A DNA stretch of 64,000 nucleotides from Gramella jeungdoensis (GTDB lineage Bacteria; Bacteroidota; Bacteroidia; Flavobacteriales; Flavobacteriaceae). Below the pieces are notes generated by a model. That model was not told the origin of the DNA. It made no database searches and saw only the letters and a list, made by a program, of their open reading frames with translations. Numbering within the stretch: the first letter of the stretch is position 1; each line of letters opens with the position of its first letter. Below, piece after piece: positions 42,417 through 50,974 of this stretch. The position numbers and the translations under genes were made by a program. The DNA lies in the NCBI RefSeq assembly GCF_023805255.1, contig NZ_JAMSCK010000003.1, forward strand, positions 186,001 through 250,000, in the 5' to 3' direction.

Positions 42417-44186
42417 ATGGATGTACAATTATGGACCTGGATTCTGGTCGGATTAAGCTTTGCACTATATTTTGGAATAGCCATCTGGGCACGAGCCTCT
42501 TCAACTCAGGATTTTTATGTTGCGGGAAGCGGTGTATCCCCTCTTGCAAATGGTATGGCAACCGCGGCCGACTGGATGAGTGCGGCATCCTTTATTTCCA
42601 TGGCCGGGATTATTTCATTTATAGGCTATGACGGATCTGTATACCTTATGGGCTGGACCGGAGGTTATGTCTTGCTGGCTCTCTTACTGGCTCCCTATCT
42701 CCGAAAATTCGGAAAATTTACCGTTCCTGATTTTATTGGTGATCGTTACTATTCCAATACGGCAAGGACAGTAGCCATCATCTGCGCCCTCATTGTTTCT
42801 TTCACTTATGTGGCAGGCCAGATGAGAGGGGTTGGAATCGTTTTCTCCCAGTTCCTGCAGGTGGAGATCACCTACGGGGTGATTATCGGAATGGCAGTAG
42901 TACTGGTCTTTGCTTTTCTGGGAGGTATGAAGGGGATCACTTATACCCAGGTTGCGCAGTACTGTGTTTTAATATTTGCCTTTATGGTTCCCGCCATTTT
43001 TATTTCCATCCAAATGACAGGAAACCCGATTCCCCAGCTAGGAATGGGATCACAGCTGGAAGACGGCACTTATCTTCTCGACAAACTTGATAACCTGCAT
43101 ACTCAGCTTGGGTTTAAAGAGTATACTGACGGATCTAAATCTACCTGGGATGTCTTCGCCATCACACTGGCACTGATGGCCGGAACATCAGGATTACCCC
43201 ATGTAATTGTTCGTTTCTTTACCGTTCCAAAAGTAAAGGATGCCAGAAAGTCAGCGGGTTATGCACTTCTGCTAATCGCCGTACTATATACCACTGCACC
43301 GGCGGTTTCGGTCTTTGCAAGAACCAATTTGATCGAGACAGTTCAGAATAAAGCATATGCGGCCATGCCCCCTTGGTTCAAGAACTGGGAAAATACCGGG
43401 CTCATTTCCTGGACAGATAAAAACAATGATGGTAAAATCCAATATTCAAATTCTGATGCGGTGAACGGAAAACCGGAGTTTAAGGAATCCAGGGGAGAGA
43501 ATGGTGAGAGACTGGTTTCAAATCCAACAGCTTACGGCAATGAACTTTATGTAGACCGTGATATCATGGTGCTTGCCAATCCTGAAATAGCGAATCTCCC
43601 TAACTGGGTGATCGCCCTGGTGGCTGCCGGTGGACTGGCGGCTGCTCTGTCTACAGCAGCCGGTTTATTATTGGTGATCTCCACTTCTATCTCTCACGAT
43701 CTTTTGAAAAGACAATTGAAACCGGACATTTCCGATAAACAGGAATTATTGGCCGCCCGGTTGAGCATACTGGCAGCGGTATTGGTGGCCGGCCTGTTTG
43801 GGATCTATCCTCCCGGCTTTGTCGCGGCCGTGGTCGCCCTGGCCTTTGGCCTTGCTGCCGCCTCTTTTTTCCCCGCCATTGTTCTGGGTATTTTTGATAA
43901 AAGGATGAACAAGGAAGGAGCTATCAGCGGAATGATAGTAGGAATTAGCCTGATGTTATTTTATATGATAAGATTTAAGACGGGATTTTTCTGGCTGGAG
44001 CCACTCCCCCCTTCCGAATGGTGGTTTGGGACATCTCCAGAAGGATTTGGAGTGATCGCAATGACATTAAATATTATTACCTCTGTTATTGTATCCAGAC
44101 TCACAGTTGCACCTCCTGAAGATGTCCAAAACATCGTGGAAGATATACGTATCCCTTCCGGAGCAGGAAAAGCTTCTGATCATTAA
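42417..44186 (+). CDS. SSS-family sodium:solute symporter (partner of DUF4212; acetate/monocarboxylate type)
   Basis: A 589-residue permease with about 13 membrane segments of the ActP-like SSS group. Sodium-site and signature regions include ATAADWMSAASFISMAGIIS and LALMAGTSGLPHVIVRFFTVP. A hydrophilic loop of about 60 residues between segments 8 and 9 (SWTDKNNDGKIQYSN and on) is long and contains a DKNNDGK EF-hand-like sequence. Substrates in characterised relatives are acetate and other short carboxylates. It works with DUF4212 next door. Confidence 0.92.
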   Translation: MDVQLWTWILVGLSFALYFGIAIWARASSTQDFYVAGSGVSPLANGMATAADWMSAASFISMAGIISFIGYDGSVYLMGWTGGYVLLALLLAPYLRKFGKFTVPDFIGDRYYSNTARTVAIICALIVSFTYVAGQMRGVGIVFSQFLQVEITYGVIIGMAVVLVFAFLGGMKGITYTQVAQYCVLIFAFMVPAIFISIQMTGNPIPQLGMGSQLEDGTYLLDKLDNLHTQLGFKEYTDGSKSTWDVFAITLALMAGTSGLPHVIVRFFTVPKVKDARKSAGYALLLIAVLYTTAPAVSVFARTNLIETVQNKAYAAMPPWFKNWENTGLISWTDKNNDGKIQYSNSDAVNGKPEFKESRGENGERLVSNPTAYGNELYVDRDIMVLANPEIANLPNWVIALVAAGGLAAALSTAAGLLLVISTSISHDLLKRQLKPDISDKQELLAARLSILAAVLVAGLFGIYPPGFVAAVVALAFGLAAASFFPAIVLGIFDKRMNKEGAISGMIVGISLMLFYMIRFKTGFFWLEPLPPSEWWFGTSPEGFGVIAMTLNIITSVIVSRLTVAPPEDVQNIVEDIRIPSGAGKASDH

Positions 44187-44194
44187 AAAATAAA

Positions 44195-44223
44195 AGAGCC
44201 CTTGGTCTTAACCGAAGGGCTCT
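44195..44223. terminator. Terminator between the symporter and ssb
   Basis: AGAGCCCTT pairs with AAGGGCTCT. The minus strand runs into TTTATTTTTT, so it mainly ends ssb; for the symporter the T-tail is poor. Confidence 0.75.
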
Positions 44224-44246
44224 TCCAATCAATCACATCAGGTTCA

Positions 44247-44579
44247 TCATTTACCCAGGAGCAACAACTCATTGCATATAACTTCGGTGATGTAACGTTT
44301 ATTCCCGTCCTTATCCTCATAACTCCTGCTGGTGAGTTTTCCTTCAATCCCAACTTCCTTCCCTTTCGGAACATAATTTTCTATTAACTCGGCGGTCTTA
44401 CCCCAGGCGACGATATGGTGCCATTGAGTATCGGTGATCTTCTCTCCTTTAGAGTTCTTATAACTCTCATTGGTGGCAATTGAAAATTTCGCCAGTTTCT
44501 TTCCAGATTCAAGATTTACGATTTCAGGCTCATTACCTACATGCCCGATCAATTGTACTGAGTTTCTTAAAGTGCGCAT
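44247..44579 (-). CDS. ssb: Single-stranded DNA-binding protein, short form without acidic tip
   Basis: An OB-fold SSB of 110 residues. The family hallmarks are NSVQLIGHVGNEPEI at the start, AKFSIATNESYKN, and TQWHHIVAWGKTAEL. It ends directly after the OB domain (EVICNELLLLGK), so it lacks the Gly/Pro-rich linker and the acidic DDDIPF-type tip that recruits other proteins in standard SSB. It may be a second paralogue; the main ssb is expected elsewhere. Its upstream region contains repeated TTTAC/GTAAA elements. Confidence 0.93.
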   Translation of the reverse strand: MRTLRNSVQLIGHVGNEPEIVNLESGKKLAKFSIATNESYKNSKGEKITDTQWHHIVAWGKTAELIENYVPKGKEVGIEGKLTSRSYEDKDGNKRYITEVICNELLLLGK

Positions 44580-44673
44580 AACTATAGAATTTTTTGAAGC
44601 TGAAAATCATTAGTTCAATTCAGCGAGACAAATATGCAACAGCAATAATATGAGACTCGTATACAAAATATTT

Positions 44674-44710
44674 GTTTACGTTTACTTGCGTTTGTAAACG
44701 TTTGTAAACG
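44674..44710. promoter_or_regulatory. Cluster of GTTTAC/GTAAAC half-sites (LacI-like operators)
   Basis: The run holds GTTTACGTTTAC and two overlapping CGTTTGTAAACG units (44689-44700 and 44699-44710). The centre GTAAACGTTTGT (44694-44705) has the AAACGTTT core common to LacI-family operators. It lies between the divergent ssb and methyltransferase genes. Which regulator binds is unknown. Confidence 0.45.
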
Positions 44711-44794
44711 GATAAAGCATCCTTCACAGTGAATTCCGGAATCCAATTTTTACATAAATATTCACTAAATTCACGGCTCTATAATCGCGCGACT

Positions 44795-45418
44795 ATGAGC
44801 ATTGATAAGGCATATGATGAATGGTCCGGGCAGTACGACACCAACAAGAACAGAACCCGGGATCTTGACGAAATGGTCACAAAGAACATTCTGAAAGATA
44901 TTCCCTTTAGTAAAGTTCTTGAACTTGGCTGCGGAACGGGGAAAAACACCCAATGGCTCAGCAAACATGCTGATGAAATACTCGCAGTAGACTTTTCAGA
45001 AAAGATGCTGGAAATAGCGAAAGAAAAGGTCACTGACTCGAAGGTGAGATTCCAAAAAGCAGATATCATAAAAGACTGGGACTGGACTTCAGTAAAATAC
45101 GATCTTGTTACCTGCAACCTTATCCTTGAACATGTTGAGGAGCTCAAACCCGTGTTTGAAAAGGCCTTTTCCAACCTGGAACATCACAGTTATTTTTTTG
45201 TTTCTGAATTACATCCCTTTAAGCAATATAAAGGCACTAAAGCAAGGTTTGAAAGCACAAATGGAAAAATCGAGCTAGAAACCTATACCCACCATATTTC
45301 GGAATTCATATCAGCTGCCAACGATGCAGGATTTGAACTTGAAAAACTAAATGAATGGTTCGATGAAGACCTGCGTGAAACACCAAGATTAATAAGCTTT
45401 CTATTTCATAAAAAATGA
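44795..45418 (+). CDS. Class I SAM-dependent methyltransferase
   Basis: A 207-residue methyltransferase from the ATG at 44795 (MSIDKAYDEW); an earlier GTG at 44729 adds a segment unlike this family. Motif I is VLELGCGTGKNT, motif II acidic residue in ILAVDFSE, and NLILEHVEELKPVFEKA covers the later motifs. The fold resembles Methyltransf_11/25 enzymes, substrate unknown. It shares ATGA with the downstream monooxygenase-like gene, indicating coupled translation. Confidence 0.88.
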   Translation: MSIDKAYDEWSGQYDTNKNRTRDLDEMVTKNILKDIPFSKVLELGCGTGKNTQWLSKHADEILAVDFSEKMLEIAKEKVTDSKVRFQKADIIKDWDWTSVKYDLVTCNLILEHVEELKPVFEKAFSNLEHHSYFFVSELHPFKQYKGTKARFESTNGKIELETYTHHISEFISAANDAGFELEKLNEWFDEDLRETPRLISFLFHKK

Positions 45419-45732
45419 TCGCAAATACACCCCGCCCGCCTTATTATGCCGTGATCTTCACTTCCATAAAAAAAGAAGCAGATATTGGCTATCACGAAAT
45501 GGCCGTAAAAATGGAAGAACTTGCTAAAGAACAGCCTGGTTATCTTGGTTTCGAATCGGCCAGGGAAGAACTGGGAATAAGCATTTCCTACTGGAAAGAC
45601 CTGGGAAGCATTAAAAACTGGAAGGCCAATTCAGAACATCTTATAGCCCAGAAGTTAGGCAAAAAAGACTGGTATAAGGCTTATAAAATCCGGATTGCCA
45701 AAGTAGAAAGGGACTATAATTTTTCGATCTAA
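45415..45732 (+). CDS. Antibiotic biosynthesis monooxygenase (ABM) domain protein
   Basis: A 105-residue ferredoxin-like barrel protein of the ABM superfamily. Typical features: PYYAVIFTSIKKEADIGYHEMAVKMEELAKEQPGYLGFES at the start (broken here into its strands and helix), then ISYWKDLGSIKNWKANSEH. Members are cofactor-free monooxygenases or heme-degrading enzymes such as IsdG; a key residue set is not obvious. Its ATG overlaps the methyltransferase stop by four bases. Confidence 0.85.
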   Translation: MIANTPRPPYYAVIFTSIKKEADIGYHEMAVKMEELAKEQPGYLGFESAREELGISISYWKDLGSIKNWKANSEHLIAQKLGKKDWYKAYKIRIAKVERDYNFSI

Positions 45733-45806
45733 AAATTAGTACGCAACCATTTCCCATTTTAGTCATCTCATTAAAAAGAACCTGATCATCCAGATAAAAA
45801 AATAAA

Positions 45807-46208
45807 ATGAGAACTTACCTAAATCTATTTTTTGCTTTCCTATTTATAACGATGAACACTTCCTGTAATGAAGACGATGTGGAAGTAGATTGTATTACCG
45901 GCGAGGCAGCTATTATCAATGAGGTGGAGGCACCAGAAACTGCTAAAGTTGGCGAGGTAGTCTCGATAGAAGTCACATTTTCTATGAAAAACACCTGTGG
46001 GAGCTTTGCAGAATTTAAGGAGAGTTCTACCGAAGAAGGAAAGATCATTAAAGTTTTAGTGAGTTACTTTGGCTGTACCTGCGGCCAGGCAATCATAGAA
46101 GACACTCAAAGCTATGAATTCACTCCCGAATCTGCAGGAGTTTATCAACTGAATTTCCGGTCTTCCACTTCCGAATTGACCACCATCAATATTGAAGTGA
46201 CTGAATAG
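45807..46208 (+). CDS. Secreted protein/lipoprotein of unknown function
   Basis: Not recognised. 133 residues with an N-terminal signal ending NTSC, a weak lipobox (Cys20). The mature part is acidic and beta-rich, like an Ig-type domain (AKVGEVVSIEVTFSM and SAGVYQLNFRSS). It has four more cysteines, in CITG, TCGS and GCTCGQ, that could form disulfides. Not obviously linked to either neighbour. Confidence 0.65.
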   Translation: MRTYLNLFFAFLFITMNTSCNEDDVEVDCITGEAAIINEVEAPETAKVGEVVSIEVTFSMKNTCGSFAEFKESSTEEGKIIKVLVSYFGCTCGQAIIEDTQSYEFTPESAGVYQLNFRSSTSELTTINIEVTE

Positions 46209-46260
46209 CCCTAAGATCTGATCTTAAAACATTAATTCCATTTTTTATTTATATTTAAGA

Positions 46261-46611
46261 ATGGAAAAAACCTGTCTGGAATGCGGAGAGAAAATAATAG
46301 GCAGAACCGATAAGAAATTCTGTAGTGACTATTGCCGCAATTCCCATCATAATAAGGCTAATAAGGAAACATCAAACCTTGTTAGGAATATAAATAATCT
46401 ACTTCGGCGAAATCACCGAATCCTGGAGAGTCTGAACCCCACAGGTAAAACCTCTGTTAATAAAAGTAAACTGCTTTCCCGCGGATTTGATTTTGAACAC
46501 TTCACCAGCATCTATACTACAAAGACTGGCAACCAGTATTTCTTTGTATATGACCAGGGTTATCTTAAACTGGATAATGATTATTATGCTCTGGTAAGGA
46601 AAAATCAATAG
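46261..46611 (+). CDS. Zinc-ribbon protein (DUF2116-like N-terminus)
   Basis: A 116-residue cytoplasmic protein. The N-terminal 25 residues hold a treble-clef-like site CLECGEK and CSDYCRNSHH, whose CxxC and CxxxC pairs and histidines suit one zinc ion. After an Asn/Arg/Lys-rich linker with LVRNINNLLRRNHRILESL, the C-terminal half (SKLLSRGFDFEHFTSIY) resembles a domain common in flavobacteria. Nucleic-acid binding or a link to translation is likely but unproven. Confidence 0.8.
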   Translation: MEKTCLECGEKIIGRTDKKFCSDYCRNSHHNKANKETSNLVRNINNLLRRNHRILESLNPTGKTSVNKSKLLSRGFDFEHFTSIYTTKTGNQYFFVYDQGYLKLDNDYYALVRKNQ

Positions 46612-46753
46612 TTTTTTTAAACGATACAGTTATAAAATACCCCGAAAATGGTATGTGTGCTAAGTTCATTTTTACTAGTTTAACCCGCAGTTTTAATTTT
46701 AATGATTGCCGAAAGAATCTACCATAGCCAGAAAACTTCAATAATCTACACAT

Positions 46754-47212
46754 ATGAAACCGTTTATCACCCAATTCTTAACTACAGGGTTTTTGATTTT
46801 TGTAAGCCTTCCTGTCCTAGCTCAAAATGAGGAAAAAACTATCCTGGGATTATGGTATAATTCAGATAAATCAGCAAAAGTGGAAATCTACAAATGCAAG
46901 GATGTAAAGAATGAATATTGCGGAAAAATTGTATGGCTTGAAGAACCCACAGACGAAGCTGGAAAACCAAGGTTAGATAGGAAAAATCCGGATGTGGAAC
47001 TACGAAGCAGGCCCGTGATGGGAATTCATTTAATGAGTGGTTTTGAGTACACGGGTGGTAGTGAATGGGAAGATGGGGAAATATATGACCCGGAAAAAGG
47101 AAAAACTTATGCTTGTAATATGAAATTACAAGAGAATGGAGAACTCGAGATAATCGGTTACATAGGTTTCTCACTAATGGGACGCAAAATGGTTTGGACA
47201 AGGGCCGAGTAA
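46754..47212 (+). CDS. DUF2147 family exported protein
   Basis: A 152-residue exported protein with signal peptide ending PVLAQ (about 23). The mature DUF2147 domain has the conserved opening ILGLWYNSDKSAKVEIYKC, KIVWLEEP, and the ending GYIGFSLMGRKMVWTR. Two Cys (in YKCKDVKNEYC) may form a disulfide. This lipocalin-like family is widespread in Bacteroidota and proteobacteria; its ligand is unknown. Confidence 0.88.
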   Translation: MKPFITQFLTTGFLIFVSLPVLAQNEEKTILGLWYNSDKSAKVEIYKCKDVKNEYCGKIVWLEEPTDEAGKPRLDRKNPDVELRSRPVMGIHLMSGFEYTGGSEWEDGEIYDPEKGKTYACNMKLQENGELEIIGYIGFSLMGRKMVWTRAE

Positions 47213-47286
47213 ACTTTATGTTCATATAAAGAGAAATTAGCATTTCTTTCAGACAATCAATGGTTTAGGCTTTCTATATTTCGGCC

Positions 47287-47718
47287 ATGAAAAGGATATT
47301 GCCTGTTTTAGTTTGCCTGTTCAGCTTTTATATGATGTGGTCCCAAAACCCTGCGGATTATAAATGGGAAAATAGAGCCGTGGTGGTTTTTACCGATTCT
47401 GCTAACTCTGAAAAATTCGAAGCTCAGAGAAAGGAACTAATAGCTGATATGAAAGGCTTTGAAGAAAGAAAGCTCGTGCTTCTGCACTCCACACCGGGGA
47501 AGTTCAGGAGAAGCCTGCCTGTAGACTCTGAATGGATAGAAAATATGGAAATCCATAATGAAATGCTGGATAAGGATTCAGACTTTGAAGTGATCCTGAT
47601 TGGCCTGGATGGTAGTGTAAAATTAAGGCAGAGGGAACTTCTTGAGGCCAGGTATCTTTTTAATCTTATAGATTCCATGCCTATACGCCAGGCCGAAATA
47701 AAAAGAAATAATTATTAG
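47287..47718 (+). CDS. DUF4174 family exported protein
   Basis: A 143-residue exported protein with signal peptide ending MWSQ. The mature part matches DUF4174, a thioredoxin-like fold lacking the CxxC active site: strand RAVVVFTDSANSEKF, helix ELIADMKGFEERKL, strand LVLLHSTPGKF, then FEVILIGLDGSVKLRQRELL. Function unknown. It is 18 bases upstream of the gamma-glutamylcyclotransferase-like gene. Confidence 0.82.
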   Translation: MKRILPVLVCLFSFYMMWSQNPADYKWENRAVVVFTDSANSEKFEAQRKELIADMKGFEERKLVLLHSTPGKFRRSLPVDSEWIENMEIHNEMLDKDSDFEVILIGLDGSVKLRQRELLEARYLFNLIDSMPIRQAEIKRNNY

Positions 47719-47735
47719 AGCTGAAATAATGGATC

Positions 47736-48056
47736 ATGGAACATTTGTTCGTATACGGGACATTGCAGGATAAAAGAATTCAGCAAAAGTTGTTTGGTAG
47801 ATCTGTAGATGGCAAAGATGATCTCCTTTCAGGCTATGAAAAATATCGTATAAGAATCCCTGATAATCCCTCAGGAATTTTCTACCCGGCCATAAAATCT
47901 TCAGCAGACCAAAAAAACATCGTGCAGGGCACATTGCTTCAACTAGATCGAGAAGAGCTTATAAAGGCTGACCGATATGAGGGTAATTCATATTTACGTA
48001 AGAAACTTAATCTGGAATCTGGAATTACGGCCTGGGTATACGTGGCCAAAAGTTAA
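47736..48056 (+). CDS. Gamma-glutamylcyclotransferase-like (AIG2/GGACT) protein
   Basis: A 106-residue protein of the AIG2/GGCT-like fold. The substrate-binding motif is VYGTLQDK (residues 6-13), and the catalytic glutamate lies in DRYEGNSY near residue 80. Related enzymes release 5-oxoproline from gamma-glutamyl amines. Length and layout fit the small AIG2-like group. Stops one base short of the converging CBS-domain gene. Confidence 0.88.
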   Translation: MEHLFVYGTLQDKRIQQKLFGRSVDGKDDLLSGYEKYRIRIPDNPSGIFYPAIKSSADQKNIVQGTLLQLDREELIKADRYEGNSYLRKKLNLESGITAWVYVAKS

Positions 48057-48057
48057 A

Positions 48058-48525
48058 TCAGTGATGCCAGTTTTGACCTTTAAGTTTTAAAGCGGCATAC
48101 AATACGTCTCTCTGACTTATTTGCCCTATAAGTTTCCCATTCTCCACAATTGGAAATCTCCTAAATTTCAACTCTATAAACTTTTTGGCGGCATCCATCA
48201 CATTCATATTCCCGTCAATGGTTTCCACCTTACAGTTCATTCGTTTACCCACCGTAAGATCGGCCATGGGCATATTATAATAGCGGCTGTCTGAGATTTG
48301 TTTCATGCAGTCACCTTCAGAGATTATCCCCAGCAATTCGTTCTTTTCATTTACAACACAACCTCCGGAAATACCATGCTTGATGAGTTTTTCCATCACA
48401 TCCATGATATTTTCATTCTCCCTGAAGGTCACCAGGTCTGAAGTCATATAATCCCTTACTAAAATCGGTACTTCGGCAGGCTTTTCAGGCTCTGCTCTTT
48501 TTCCCATGAAACTTTTGATTCCCAT
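48058..48525 (-). CDS. CBS-domain protein
   Basis: A 155-residue cytoplasmic protein made of two CBS repeats (about 24-82 and 89-148), the adenine-nucleotide sensing module. The repeats read VRDYMTSDLVTFRENENIMDVMEKLIKHGISG and then TVDGNMNVMDAAKKFIELKFRRFPIVENGKLIGQIS in broken form. No attached effector domain is seen, so it probably acts with another protein. Separate from its neighbours. Confidence 0.9.
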   Translation of the reverse strand: MGIKSFMGKRAEPEKPAEVPILVRDYMTSDLVTFRENENIMDVMEKLIKHGISGGCVVNEKNELLGIISEGDCMKQISDSRYYNMPMADLTVGKRMNCKVETIDGNMNVMDAAKKFIELKFRRFPIVENGKLIGQISQRDVLYAALKLKGQNWHH

Positions 48526-48651
48526 TATTTAAAGCTTTTGATTCTTAATTACTTAAATATACTAATTTTTAGTTTATACTAAGCTTGCTTATTTTGATAG
48601 CAGGAATAATCAAAAAACTTGGTTAACTTTAAGATTTCTGAACCTAATTGC

Positions 48652-50973
48652 ATGAATAACAAGTTTACCGGCTTATTCGCCTTCCTTCTGATAATTATTA
48701 TGGTATGGCTTAATTTCAATTTTGATCAGCCAGAATTCGACCCCGATGCAAATAAATCTCAAACAGAATTTTCCACAGTCCGCGCCTTTGAACATGTTAA
48801 GGCTATAGCGCAGAAACCACATTATGTGGGGAGTCCTGCTCATAGCAAGGTAAGGAATTACATCGTTGAGCAGTTACAGGAAATGGGGCTGGAAGTACAA
48901 ACACAGGAGGCCTATAACCTGAATGAAGAAGGTGTGCTGGCAAAGCCTCAAAATATTCTGGCAAGGATGAAAGGTTCAGGCAATGGAGATGCTTTAGTGC
49001 TTATGAGCCATTACGACAGCGCTACGCATTCTTCTTTGGGCGCCAGCGATGCCGGTAGTGGGGTGGCAACTATTCTTGAAGGAATAAGAGCCTTCAGGGA
49101 AAAGAATTCTTCTCACAAGAACGATATCATTCTACTTTTTACCGATGCTGAAGAACTTGGACTGAACGGTGCAGCTCTCTTTATTGAGGATCATCCCTGG
49201 GCGAAAGATGCAAAACTCGCTCTTAATTTTGAAGCCAGGGGAAGCGGAGGGAATCCGTTTATGCTATTAGAGACTAATGGAAAAAATGCGCGGCTTATCG
49301 AAGCCTTTAAAGAAGCAGGTCCCGCTTATCCCGTAACAAATTCCCTCGCCTACAGCATCTATAAAATGCTGCCCAATGACACCGATCTAACGGTACTCAG
49401 AGAGCAGGCCAATATCAATGGCTATAATTTCGCATTTATAGACGACCATTATGATTATCACACGGCGACCGATATTCCTAAAAACCTGGATATGGAAACG
49501 CTCGCGCATCAGGGAAGTTATCTAATGCCCCTTCTTGGTTACTTCAGCGACAAGGATCTTAATAATTTAACCAGTGACCGGGATCTTATTTATTTCAGCC
49601 TGCCATTCGGTGAATTTTTCACATATCCTTTTGACTGGATAATGCCAATGCTTGTACTGGCCATTATTATTTTTCTAGGGCTGATAGTTTATGGGTTCAA
49701 AAAAGAAAGACTTCGGTTAAAAGACATATTTCAGGGGTTTCTTCCTCTCATTTTAAACCTTGTTGTCTCCGGATTAATTATGTGGGCCTTCTGGAAGTTC
49801 TGTCTTTATATCTATCCTGAATATCCTGAAATGGAACAGGGTTTCACTTACAATGGATATATATACATAGCGGTTTCTATTTTCCTAGCTCTTTCGGTAA
49901 GTTTTATGCTGTATCATGCCTTTAGAAAAAAGACAAAAGCAGCTTCTGTTTTTATAGCTCCTCTTTTTACCTGGCTTTTCATCTGTTCGCTTATCGCGGT
50001 TTATTTAAAGGGTGCTTCCTATTTCATAATCCCTGTATATTTTGGCCTGCTTCAGCTTTTTATAATGATAAGACAGAAGAAACCTAACAGGTTGTTGATG
50101 GCCCTGTTATCGGGTCCGGCAATATTCATTCTTCTGCCCTTTATTTGGAGTCTTCCAGTAGCCCTGGGCTTAAAAATGCTCTTTGTCACCGCGATTCTGA
50201 CATGCCTGCTATTCTTTTTATTTATCCCTGTTTTCACTTATTTCAGAAAACTGAAATCCTTCGCGGTGCTTTGTTTTCTGACCTTCAACGTGCTGATCTT
50301 TACCGCTCACTTTTATTCCGATTTCAATGCGGAACGGCCAAAACCGAACAGCCTCGTTTATCTTAAAGACGTGGATAAAAATAAGGCGACCTGGTATTCC
50401 TATGACCAAATGATTGATGATTGGACCGCTGAGATTTTTGGTCAGGATCCAATTGAGAGATCGAATACCGAATCCAATTTTAGTAGTAAATACGGAAGTG
50501 CTTTCAAATATAGAAACGAAGCTCCTTTGATCGCCATTCCCGAACCGGGAGTAATCCTGGAAAAGAAAGGCATAGACAGTCTTCAAAATCGGTTATACTC
50601 CCTTAAGATAGCTCCGAACAGGCAGATCAACAGGATAGAACTATATGAAACAAAAGATGTTGATTTTAAGGAATTCAAAGTAAACGGGCTTGAAGCTGAT
50701 GATATTTATCTCGGGGAGAACGCATTTCATATGTTCAAAAGGCGATGGAAAGAAAGACTCCTCACCTATTATGCTGCCAATCAGGATACCCTGAGAATTG
50801 AATTCAGTATAGACGGGGAAGACGAACCAGAATTTGTACTTTACGAGTCGGCATACGACCTTATTGGGAATAAGGATTTGAAGGTTGAGGAAAGACCGGA
50901 TGGAATGATCCCGAAACCTTTTATTCTTAACGATGCGACAATTTTAAAGAAAACAATACACTTAAAAAACTAG
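48652..50973 (+). CDS. M28-family membrane aminopeptidase with polytopic C-terminus
   Basis: A 773-residue membrane metallopeptidase. The ATG at 48652 is preferred over TTG at 48619, as the latter overlaps TAACTTTA, a likely promoter box. After a transmembrane segment (about 5-22), the M28 domain carries zinc ligands in SHYDSATHSSLGASDAGSG, DAEELGLNGA and the final His in YDYHTATD. From about residue 330 there are around nine hydrophobic segments, then a C-terminal extracytoplasmic beta domain. The layout resembles ER metallopeptidase 1 of eukaryotes. Confidence 0.9.
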   Translation: MNNKFTGLFAFLLIIIMVWLNFNFDQPEFDPDANKSQTEFSTVRAFEHVKAIAQKPHYVGSPAHSKVRNYIVEQLQEMGLEVQTQEAYNLNEEGVLAKPQNILARMKGSGNGDALVLMSHYDSATHSSLGASDAGSGVATILEGIRAFREKNSSHKNDIILLFTDAEELGLNGAALFIEDHPWAKDAKLALNFEARGSGGNPFMLLETNGKNARLIEAFKEAGPAYPVTNSLAYSIYKMLPNDTDLTVLREQANINGYNFAFIDDHYDYHTATDIPKNLDMETLAHQGSYLMPLLGYFSDKDLNNLTSDRDLIYFSLPFGEFFTYPFDWIMPMLVLAIIIFLGLIVYGFKKERLRLKDIFQGFLPLILNLVVSGLIMWAFWKFCLYIYPEYPEMEQGFTYNGYIYIAVSIFLALSVSFMLYHAFRKKTKAASVFIAPLFTWLFICSLIAVYLKGASYFIIPVYFGLLQLFIMIRQKKPNRLLMALLSGPAIFILLPFIWSLPVALGLKMLFVTAILTCLLFFLFIPVFTYFRKLKSFAVLCFLTFNVLIFTAHFYSDFNAERPKPNSLVYLKDVDKNKATWYSYDQMIDDWTAEIFGQDPIERSNTESNFSSKYGSAFKYRNEAPLIAIPEPGVILEKKGIDSLQNRLYSLKIAPNRQINRIELYETKDVDFKEFKVNGLEADDIYLGENAFHMFKRRWKERLLTYYAANQDTLRIEFSIDGEDEPEFVLYESAYDLIGNKDLKVEERPDGMIPKPFILNDATILKKTIHLKN

Positions 50974-50974
50974 G

